NCBI RefSeq assembly: GCF_000801105.2 | Contig: NC_079515.1 | Span: forward strand, 23,459,407-23,523,406 | Direction of reading: 5' to 3' | Source: Raphanus sativus | Lineage: Eukaryota > Streptophyta > Magnoliopsida > Brassicales > Brassicaceae | DNA: 64,000 bases | Shown: piece by piece, positions 16,454 through 25,371 of the stretch | Numbering within the stretch: the first letter of the stretch is position 1 | How the letters are laid out: the number at the start of each line of letters is the position of its first letter | Made by a program: the position numbers and the translations under genes | Notes under the pieces: generated by a model | Database searches by the model: none | Seen by the model: only the letters and a program-made list of their open reading frames with translations | Told to the model about the DNA's origin: nothing

Positions 16454-17460
16454 CTAAAGGGTATTAAAGAAATTTCCCGTTGTGGAGGTTGAGATTCTGA
16501 AGTCTGTTGAGAACGAGAAGGAGACGAACGTTGTTGTAGACGAAGATAACGAGAACGTTGTTGAGACGAAGATAAAGAAAACTAAGAAATGAGTGAAGAC
16601 GAAGATAACGAGAACGAAGAAATGAGTGAAGACGGCGGAGATAACGATAACGAAGCTGTTGAAGACGGAGATAACGAGAACCCTATTGAAGACGGAGATA
16701 ACGAGAACCCTGTTGGAAATGGAGAGGACAAGAACTCTCTTGAAGATGGAGACGACGAGAACCCTGTTGAAGATGGAGATAACGAGAACCATGAGAACCT
16801 TGTTGAAGATTGAGAGAACGAGAACCATGTTGATGATGGAGATGAGGAAAACCAAGATAGCCTCGCCGAAGATGAAGAGAACAAGAGCTCAAAGGAAGAA
16901 GAAACGAATTTGGGTGAACATGAAGTAGATGAGGATAATTCTCCTGGTGAAAATGTGCAGATAAATGAAAGAGTTAGAGAAGAAGGAAGTAGCAGTAGCA
17001 GTGGAACCTTAAACGAGGTTAGTATTTCTACATGCGTCTCTTAGTTTAAAAAAAAATTGAAAAGAACTAAGGATAACTGGTGTGTTTGTGATAGCAAGAA
17101 ATAAGCTTATTGAGTAATTGGAGTGTGTTAGTAATGTGTCTGATAGTTTCGGGTAGGAATACCATAAAATAGAGAGCATGTTATCTTGTAATACTGGTAT
17201 AACCAAGTACAATTAATTTCCACTTTTATGTTTTTTTGTTCGTAGGACTCCTACTATGAAGACGTTAAAACCGTTGGGCATGTACTTTCCACCGTTTGAG
17301 CATAGGAAGAAGATTAAGATTTCGACGAAGTGTTCTATTGCTGATGTAATGAAAATTTTTGGCGAATTAGTTCCTCCGATAATGTGGCAGAGAAGAATTG
17401 GTTTGTGAATCATCCACAGTTCAAACACATATTCCACATGCCACAGTTCATCCGGATTTG
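16454..17460 (+). pseudogene. Acidic-repeat ORF followed by a transposon-type domain remnant
   Basis: An ORF at 16589-16813 encodes 74 residues made of EDGDNENP-like units about 10 residues (30 bp) long. Acidic coding potential continues in another frame to about 17000. After an apparent intron, 17256-17450 reads like the start of a conserved domain (FPPFEHRKKIKISTKCSIAD, then NWFVNHPQFKHIFHMP in a shifted frame). This resembles the DUF1985/DUF287 class of Brassicaceae transposon-linked proteins, but that is from memory. Stops and a frame change show it is not intact. Confidence 0.4.
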
Positions 17461-18123
17461 GAAGAATCCGACTGTAAACCGATCCAATTTTTTTTAGGAT
17501 TCAAATGAAACCATTTTTCATTTTTCAAAATACGAAAACGATACTTGAATATCCTACCCACACCCAAGGAGTATCCAAACGTCGAGGCCCATTATATGCC
17601 GCAAACGAATCGTTAGATTATCCGGTTTAGTATTTATACTTAAATCGAACGAGTTATATTCCGGTTTTAGTGGTTAAAAACTGAATTTTAAAAAAATTAA
17701 AATCTTCGAGACCATCATTTCTTTTCTCACTATTTTCAGATGGCAATGCTTTTTAGTGTTCATTTCGCTCTTGTGAATACGGGTCTGATTCGATGTGATG
17801 GAAAACAGAACTGTTGACGCATGTTTAGATCCTCACATGTAAAGAGACAAGAGCTGCACCAGCGTTTATCATCTCAATTTTGTTAGGAAACATCCAAGCA
17901 AAAAGCAAGAACTGTCTCTGAAGAGTTGAGATTTTAACTACAGACAGATCAAGGAAACATGTAAACAATGAAAAAGGCTTGATTTTTCTATAGAGCATTG
18001 TCAGCATCTTCCTTTACCTAATCTTTTTTCTAGAAGTACAAAAAAAAGATAGATACACATAATAACGGAGTTCATAGAACAGGTATTTGAGAGGGGATCC
18101 CATTGAAGTATGTTAGGGACTGT
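17461..18123. other. Intergenic; 3' flank of the PWWP gene
   Basis: No gene recognised. The part next to 18124 is the likely 3' UTR of the PWWP-domain gene on the - strand. Confidence 0.45.
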
Positions 18124-20430
18124 TCAGGCAGAAGAAGAAGAAGAAGAAGAAGAAGAAGAAGAAGAGCAAGGCATTGAACTTACCTTCTCCAGAAGCTCTG
18201 TGACCTCGCTTTTCAGTTTTGCCTTGGTCTCTCTTGATAAACGATCCCCAGATTTCTCCAGCATTGCAGTCATCATCAACAGATTCTGCTTCACTGAATC
18301 CACACTCGTCGGTTTATCGTTCAGTTCACGGTGAGAGACTACAGGCATTCGTGGTGGGGCTATGTTCCTCTGAGCGCTTATCAGTTTCTGCTGTAACCTG
18401 AAACTCACTAAGGTCTCACCAAACGGGTTAGCTTTCTCTAAGCTTTTAACTGCTTCTACCGCGTCGCCACTGCTCACAAAGGCGACCTGCGCACCACTAA
18501 ACTCTTCTTCTGAGACGTGTGTTTCAGAAGCATCCAAAGGACCAAACGCAGAGAACGTGGAGGTTAGGTCGTCCCTTGAAGGCATTGACACTTTTGAGGA
18601 AAATTTCAACAAGAGAATTGTGATTCCTCTGGTTAATCCGTTAGGCAACTCCTCTTTCTTGAGACGCCTTCTTCGCTGAGGCAGGAGAGAAGCTGGCTCT
18701 GTAGCTATTCCATTTAAGTCAGGTATACCACTAGTGCCATCTCCAACTATTGGATTCTTCCTCTTCCTTCCTCTCTTTTTCTTCTCTGAACTAGTTATCA
18801 CATTACTGAAAAGGTCTGCGCTCGTGAAGTTTGAACACTGAGCCGCCTCCTGAAAGTTTAACATCATACTTCTTGGCGTCTCCTCCTTTTGTGGCAGGAC
18901 CTTGGGAGGTATTAAACTCTCCGGTTCCTGTAAATGGTCAAATCCTGCAGAGGCTAAAGCATTACCTCCGCTGTTTAAGTCCGGTTGTACAAATGTAGCA
19001 GCAGGTCTGCTGAGTGTATCTGCCATACTACAAGCTTCCCCATGTAGAGATTGTAGCGATGATTCTTTAGCAAACGGCTCACTTGCAACAGAAGTAGAGA
19101 GATCTGAGTGACGACCAATGGTATGTTTGGTCTTTTTCTGCGCTGGTTTCAAGGACTTCTGCTCGTTATCAGGAGTTGAAACAACATTAAGAAGAGTCTC
19201 CATATTTGATTTCTCTGACTCAAAGGTCTTCTGCTCGGTATCAGCAACTGGAACACCACTGAACCGCTTCATCTTTGACTTGGAGGTTTTCTGCTCAGTA
19301 CCCGGATTTGCATCTTTATCTACCATCAAATCCTTCATGTTAGCCAGCTGCATCTTGTAAGCATTTTCATCATGAAACACTGAGATTCTGAACTTGGAAA
19401 AGAACCACTCAAAGAGACCCATATTCTCAGTCTCTTCCGACCACTTGTAATCCATAGCAAGCAGCTTCAGTTTAGATACCAAATCAGAAGGAGACGTGTT
19501 TGCTAGATCGTCTTTCACAGAAGCATTGTCAACCTCGCTGACAAACTTCCTAAACCATTCTTTCCTAAACCTCCTCCTGCTTCTAACTGAAACAACGGAT
19601 GGAGAACCAACGAACTCACGACTGTCTTTCACACTCAAACTCGTCTTAACCTCGCCGTGTAGCTGGTCAATTGGTATCTGCTTATGCCCACAGAAAGAAT
19701 AAAAAGCTGATAACCTACTCTGCATAACAGTCAGCTCAAGTATCCCACCACTCGAAACACATCTCGCCAGATTCTTCAGCTGACTGACAAACTCTCTCGT
19801 CTCCATTCCATCTACAGAGAATCCACGCAGTATCAAAGGCTTTGCCTTCATAGCTGCCACCGGCACCACTCCGTTCCTTTCAGCAACGCAAGAACAAGTC
19901 ATCTCAAGTTTCAAAGCGTTTCCCAACAAGCTCATAGCTTTCTCCACCGCGACGAAAAACCCCACATCCTCTCTTTGATTCACCATCTCCTCAAAGCTCT
20001 CCTTGAAAGGCTTCAACTTAGAAAGTGCGCACCGAGAAACAAGCTGGCTCTGACCACCAAGATATCTAACCATGACACTCTCCTCCTCTTTGAAACCAAC
20101 AACTTCCCCTGGCCACCATTTCTTGGATTTATTCATCGCCCATACAAGATTCCCAACCAGACACTCCTCCTGAGCCTGGTTTTCATTCTCATTCGGACAG
20201 CTTTTACTAGATTCCAAGACATTGTCGGAACTAGTCCCAGTTAAAGAGCTGCTAAAATCAACAACAAGTGATATGTCTCCCCCGGAGACATCAATCTTCC
20301 TCACTTCATCATCACCACCTCCTTGGGCTGAACCCTCATCATCTTCTCCCATTGTTACCTCCGTCACCGGAACTTGAGAGTCTACAGCCATTGGATTAGA
20401 TTTTTTTAGGATTTTCTCCAATTTCTTCAT
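18124..20430 (-). CDS. PWWP-domain chromatin protein with C-terminal RRM-like domain
   Basis: Uninterrupted 768-residue frame from ATG at 20430 (MKKLEKILKKSN) to TGA at 18124-18126. An upstream splice acceptor-like CAG at about 20443-20445 means an additional 5' exon is possible. The PWWP domain lies at about residues 90-150: GNLVWAMNKSKKWWPGEVVG followed by VRYLGG. PWWP modules bind methylated histone and DNA, so a nuclear role is expected. Basic, Lys/Ser-rich linkers with repeated EQKT phrases fill about 380-450, an NLS-like KKKRGRKRK lies near residue 550, and an RRM-like fold follows at about 597-690 (ITILLLKFSSKV, FSAFGPLDASETHV, AQVAFVSSGDAVEAV). This order matches the plant PDP family that works with Polycomb PRC2. 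The protein ends in a serine run encoded by a TCT microsatellite. Confidence 0.85.
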   Translation of the reverse strand: MKKLEKILKKSNPMAVDSQVPVTEVTMGEDDEGSAQGGGDDEVRKIDVSGGDISLVVDFSSSLTGTSSDNVLESSKSCPNENENQAQEECLVGNLVWAMNKSKKWWPGEVVGFKEEESVMVRYLGGQSQLVSRCALSKLKPFKESFEEMVNQREDVGFFVAVEKAMSLLGNALKLEMTCSCVAERNGVVPVAAMKAKPLILRGFSVDGMETREFVSQLKNLARCVSSGGILELTVMQSRLSAFYSFCGHKQIPIDQLHGEVKTSLSVKDSREFVGSPSVVSVRSRRRFRKEWFRKFVSEVDNASVKDDLANTSPSDLVSKLKLLAMDYKWSEETENMGLFEWFFSKFRISVFHDENAYKMQLANMKDLMVDKDANPGTEQKTSKSKMKRFSGVPVADTEQKTFESEKSNMETLLNVVSTPDNEQKSLKPAQKKTKHTIGRHSDLSTSVASEPFAKESSLQSLHGEACSMADTLSRPAATFVQPDLNSGGNALASAGFDHLQEPESLIPPKVLPQKEETPRSMMLNFQEAAQCSNFTSADLFSNVITSSEKKKRGRKRKNPIVGDGTSGIPDLNGIATEPASLLPQRRRRLKKEELPNGLTRGITILLLKFSSKVSMPSRDDLTSTFSAFGPLDASETHVSEEEFSGAQVAFVSSGDAVEAVKSLEKANPFGETLVSFRLQQKLISAQRNIAPPRMPVVSHRELNDKPTSVDSVKQNLLMMTAMLEKSGDRLSRETKAKLKSEVTELLEKVSSMPCSSSSSSSSSSSSA
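18127..18166. repeat. GAA/TTC trinucleotide microsatellite in coding sequence
   Basis: A (GAA)n run on the + strand encodes the C-terminal poly-serine of the PWWP protein on the - strand. It is expected to vary in length between lines. Confidence 0.85.
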
Positions 20431-20905
20431 CCCTGCTTTCACCTGCCAGAAATTAAAAAAAAAACTTTTTTTGCATCAAGAGACCATATTGCTCACATTT
20501 GATCAACGGGAAAAATCCCCAAAATTATAAAAAAAGAAAATTGAATCAGGATGATCAAAATCAATTCGATTTTTTATTATATGAAAAAAAACTAGCAGAA
20601 GACAAGGGTTGCAACAAAAAGGAAACCTTGGTTTTAGTTTTGTTGGGGGTTAAGATGTTTCTTGTTTCAAGCAATGTTGATTCACGCTGCTACGAAAATT
20701 GAGTGTGTGGTGGTGATAGTGAGCGTTGAGAGTCTTAAGACGGAAGAAGAGAAGTATACCAAAGGTATTTTGTACGATCTTCGACTACCACTGAGTCGGA
20801 GAATATTCAACTCAAACCGGAAATTTATTATCAAAACCATCTTAACAGCAAACCTGAGATCCTCCAACTCAAACCCGACCAAGCCGACCAATCATCTCTT
20901 TAAAG

Positions 20906-21271
20906 CAGTGTTCTAAAAAGCCGTCTAGGCAGCCGCCTAGGGCGCTAGGCGTTACAGGATCGTGGCGATTACTTTTTAAACCGCCTAAATAATTATAATA
21001 TTGTAATAATAAATAATATATAATTTATTATTCATAAATTATAATAATTAATATATTTGTAATATATATTATTATGAAAATAATTTTATCATATATAAAT
21101 AATAATTTTTACTATTATTAAATATAAAAAATATTACATATATTTAATATATTGCTATAATTTATAAACGTCTAGACCGCTTAGCTAATAATCTAAGCGT
21201 CCGCTTAGTCGTTCTAGGCGCTAGGCGTTAGGTGACCGCCCGCTTAGCGCCTAGCGCTTTCTTGAACACTG
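20906..21271. mobile_element. hAT-type MITE (366 bp) with 8-bp target duplication
   Basis: Terminal inverted repeats start CAGTGTTCTAAAAAG and end CTTTCTTGAACACTG. They are flanked by the perfect 8-bp duplication CTTTAAAG at 20898-20905 and 21272-21279. Both ends carry GC-rich CGCCTAGGCG-like inverted motifs, and the core is almost pure AT. It has no coding capacity. The 8-bp duplication and CAGTG ends are hallmarks of the hAT superfamily. Confidence 0.9.
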
Positions 21272-21371
21272 CTTTAAAGTATACCGGGCATAAATCACTA
21301 ATTCTTTTTTATAAATTTGATTTTGAACAAGAAAGCACTGGACAGTAATTTTTCTAAGAAAAATTGCTAGT

Positions 21372-22381
21372 CATAGAGATATTTTCATTCCAGTGAGAAA
21401 AAGAAAAGAGAAAAAGAAAAAGTTTGATCTATTTTTTCTCCGGCGCGGCCAGCGCGTGTGCGTCCGTGCCGGAGTAGTGTTTGTTTGAGTCATTCTGTTC
21501 TCCTTCGCTCCCTCTCCGCTGCTTTGCAAATGATTGCTTTGTCCGAGCTCTGGTCCCGATACTAACCCAAACGGTGGTTCGGTTTTGGAGTAACGACGCG
21601 GTCATCTTGAGGTCTGTGGCGGAGTGAGAGCGGTTTGCTTGTTCAGTGGTGGTGTTCTCCGGGAGGTGGAAGCTCATGCAGTTCCACAATCGTCGGTTCT
21701 AGCTACCGGGAAGGGAGTCTCCGTCAGATTCGCCTTCGCCGGCTTTTGGTAACAAAGAGCGGAGGCTAGCAAAGCTCTGCGCTGCCGCATCTGGAACCCG
21801 GGTTCTTTGGGTTAAAGTTTTTAGGTTCGATTTGTTTCAAGTCCGGTGAGTTTTCCGTTAAGGTGGGGTTGGTCATGGCAGATGAGACGTCGATAGACGA
21901 GCAAGCTCTCCGGTGAAGTTACGAGTTGCAAGGAAAAAGGGGTTTCCGGTTCGCGGGTATAGGGTTTGATGTGGTTCAAAGCCGGAGGAGAGCTAGAGGT
22001 TCGATCAAACTCTCCGCAGTGAAGACAGTGCGATAAGAACGGTGTTTGGTGTGTTAGAGGCTCGACGATTTATGAGCTCCGACGAAAGAGGATCTCGAGG
22101 GTGTTAGTTCCGGCGACGGTGAAGCGGATGAGGTTGAGTTGAGACAGAAACGACGCGATCCGCGTTGATGGAGCAGATCTCGCCACGTGGCGAGTCAATC
22201 TCCTTGACCTAATCTCCATTTGGGTCGCGAGAAGGATTTGGATGTGGTGGGCCGAAGACTCGTTTGATTTTTATTATAGCCTGTAATCTTGTTGGGCTCT
22301 TGTTGTTTTTTTGTTGTAATTTGGCTTCTGTTAATGTCTAGGCCAGGCCCGTTTCTAATATATTTCTCTTTGATGGAAAAA
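21372..22381 (+). mobile_element. Non-LTR retroelement insertion (about 1.0 kb) with 13-bp target duplication
   Basis: The sequence AAAAATTGCTAGT occurs at 21359-21371 and again at 22382-22394, right after an A-run. Between them lies a GC-richer body, unlike the surrounding AT-rich DNA, ending in a TAATATATTTCTCTTTGATG-type 3' tail plus poly-A. This is how target-primed reverse transcription leaves a LINE or SINE-like copy. A short MADETSIDEQALR reading near 21875 looks like a LINE ORF1 start that soon stops, so it is probably an internally deleted LINE derivative. Confidence 0.72.
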
Positions 22382-22394
22382 AAAAATTGCTAGT

Positions 22395-24397
22395 TCTAAA
22401 CTGGATCGGAACAAGCTTATCCGGTTAAGATGGGGTGGAATTTTAATCTACACTTCTAGTGATAAAGCCCACATATATTGACCCAAACCAATCAATATGG
22501 GATGTTGCATGAGGTCTACTAAGAGCATTTACAGTTCAACTCCATGATTTATTTTAAAATAGAGTTTACTGTTACAAATCTTCTGACCCTATTCTATTTT
22601 AATATATTAAACATGGATTTATTTCATGAATAGAGTAACCATTTTTGAGGAAAAATAGAGTTGTATTGAAAATGTTCTAACATTTTCTAAGTTAATCTAG
22701 ATAGTATGACATGTAAATAAAATAAAGTTGATTACACTATGAGCATTTATAAAAAGATTATTTATTATGAACTCTGCAAAACTCTATATTTGAAGTTTCA
22801 AAGTTTTATCTTCAAAAACAAAACTTCATTCATAATTTCAAAATTAGGTGTATTTTACATTTTTTGTCAGCGTGTATAAACTTCTATAATCTAAGAATAT
22901 AACATAGGAATTGATATATTTGTACATTTTAGTGTGTAGTTAATTGGTAAATCTAGGAATATTTTTTTATCTGTATTTCTAATTTAATAAGATAAATACA
23001 TGGTCGTCAGATTCAAGAAATCTGATTTATTACAAACAATACACGATAGAAATTAGTTACAAAGAAATAAAGTATACATTTTATATAGGATAATTCTCTC
23101 AAATAACACTTTTTAAAATTTGTATCATAAAATAGCATTCAAAAAATAAAATGACAAAAATAACACTTTTTTGTTTTGAAAATTTTAATTTTAATGTTTT
23201 TATTTTTACAAATTTGAATATATTCCTAAAACCCCACCCCTTAACTCTAAGCCATAAGTTTTAGATTAATTAACTCAAGGATTATAAATGCATATTTACC
23301 CTTCAATAAAGCTTCTTTTAATCATTTTCCTCCTTGTGATGTTATTTGTGACAAAAACTTGGTTTGGTGCTATTCTGATCTTTTTCTCTTTTATAAATTA
23401 ATATTCGATAAATTAGTAGATTGATAAATTAATAAAGTTATACAGTTTTGAGTAAGATAAAAATATCACTTTTTAAGTTTTTGTCATAAAAATAACACTC
23501 AAAAAATAAAATAACCAAAATAGCTCTTTTGTTTTGAAAATTTTAATTTTAATAAAATTCCACCCGTTAACTTTAAACCCTAAGTCTTAAATTAATTAAT
23601 CCAATGATTATAAATACATATTTACCCTTAATAAAAAAAATTGGTCCTTTTTCTCCTTGTGATGCTATTTTATGACAAACGTTTGGTTTAGTGTTATTTT
23701 AGTCTTTTTCTTTAAGATCAATTCAAAATATGACATAAATCGATAAATTTGATAAACTAATAAAATTATATGATTTGAATAAAACCAATTCAAAATATGA
23801 CATAAATTGATAAAATTAATAATTTATGTATATAGTTTATACAAGTACAAACAAAAATCGATTTATTTTATATTCACAATAAAATTCATCTATGTTTTAA
23901 ATTTTAATATATTTTTCATAACATATATAAAAGTATATCTAAAACAATATTTAAGTTTTATGAAACATATTTCATAGATATCAATAATATAATAAAATAA
24001 GAAGAGTCAATTTCTTAAAATTTAATTAATGTATACAACATAAATCTAAAAATATTGTAAATTAATAAATTACTTTAATATTCACATTATTAAATTTTTA
24101 TAGAGTTTTACTATACAAATGTAACATAGCAACAAATGCAGTTAGTTATAATTTAATTCAATTCCGATTAATGAAGAGTCAAATCAATGTTTAATATTGC
24201 CAACTAGTATTAAAAGATCCGAAGAAGTAATCTTCTATCTATATATCTACCGCCACCGAACTCTACATAAATAAAAAAGCGTGACTTTCTTACGTTAATC
24301 ACAATTTCATCAAATTAAATAGATACTTTCCTCACCTAATCAAATCTCTCTCTACAAAAGTAAAGTCAAAACTTTCTCTCTCGTCTCATACAACAAT
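22395..24397. other. AT-rich intergenic DNA with two copies of a dispersed repeat
   Basis: No gene seen until the promoter of the small protein gene at 24398. Two related copies of a dispersed repeat lie at about 23090-23400 and 23440-23720; they are listed separately. Confidence 0.55.
23090..23720 (+). repeat. Dispersed repeat family, two tandem copies
   Basis: Each copy starts near TTCTCTCAAATAACACTTTT, then has AAAATAAAATGACAAAAATA, a TTAACTCTAAnCCnTAAGTT block, TATAAATGCATATTTACCCT and a CTTGTGATGnTATTTTGTGA end. The same order of phrases recurs at 33845-34240 and 49675-49945. No ORF, so probably an old non-autonomous transposon. No clear terminal repeats or target duplication were found. 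Confidence 0.65.
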
Positions 24398-24646
24398 ATG
24401 GAGAAAGATTCTTGGGCAGATCTGTGGGACAACAATCAATCGACGGCGAAAACAACCGACGACGGTAAAAGCCGCGGCGGTGGTGGCGGTGGTGCGTCTG
24501 GTAAATACAAAGAGAAGATGGAGGCTGGACTAGGGAAGACGAAAGCGGCGGCGAGTTCGGGGTTTAAGAAAGTGAAGGCGGGAACGTCGTTGGGTCTTAG
24601 CTGGGTCAAAGACAAGTATGCCAAAACCACCGCCAAGAAGAATTGA
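24398..24646 (+). CDS. Small basic glycine-rich protein, conserved in plants, unknown function
   Basis: Single-exon 82-aa ORF starting MEKDSWADLWDNN. It has an acidic/aromatic start, a short Gly run (GGGGGGASG), then a Lys/Ala-rich half with amphipathic helix phrases (KYKEKMEAGLGKTKAAASSG, SLGLSWVKDKYAKTT). There is no signal peptide or membrane segment. I recall similar short plant proteins with the SxGLxWVKDKYxKT ending but know no function. A purine-rich leader and an upstream pyrimidine-rich promoter-like stretch precede the ATG. Its place just before ALDH10A9 fits the Arabidopsis At3g48180 neighbourhood, but identity is not proven. Confidence 0.75.
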   Translation: MEKDSWADLWDNNQSTAKTTDDGKSRGGGGGGASGKYKEKMEAGLGKTKAAASSGFKKVKAGTSLGLSWVKDKYAKTTAKKN

Positions 24647-25371
24647 TTTCTTTTGCGTTTCGCTTTCCCATTAAGTAATAAAAGTTTTTTTGTATAATCG
24701 AACAGATCTGGTTGATATCGAATATTATTTGTTTTGGATTCTTCTTGTGATGTGTTGGACAGATTAGGTTTGTTTGATCATGTGAAGAAGATTCACCAAG
24801 TATATTTCAAAATCTTTTTTCTTTAATTTTACTATAAAGTTATAAAATTAAAAAAAAAATGTTCTTCGATTGGTGTGCCAGATCCCTTTGCTTCCTAATT
24901 AAAGTTTAGTTTTATTTTACGAGAAAAAATCACACTTCCTCGACTTATCATTTGATGCCGTGATAATATTATACACAATTAAATAAAAATATTATTAATT
25001 ATCTATGTGAACATAATTTAATCAGTAATAAAATAATACAATATAACACAGATAAATTCACACTGTAAGCTGAAAAGATAATTTAAATTTAAAAAAATTA
25101 AAACAATTTAAATTCAAACATTTTATATCCTATCACCAAATGTATAAAATCTAGTTATTATTTATATAAGCCTATATTTAACCTATTCTACAGATAAAAT
25201 GCAACGCACGTTTCAGAAAATAATTAAAAAAATTTAAATCCCTTAATTAAAAAATTAAAATACACTTATTTAAAGTACAGCTATAACACATTAAAAAAAA
25301 GGAGAGTCTATCTAGTCAAAATCAGAACGAAACTCTATTCACCAACCAACACAAAAGAAATAAGCCAGAGT
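24647..25371. other. Intergenic, AT-rich; 3' flank and ALDH10A9 promoter
   Basis: No gene seen. The last 100 bases are the likely promoter and 5' UTR of the aldehyde dehydrogenase. Confidence 0.55.

Noticed and set aside
16454..16892. Three - strand ORFs rich in Ser/Phe/Val
   Set aside because: Antisense readings of the acidic GAxGAxGAx repeat; low-complexity artefacts.
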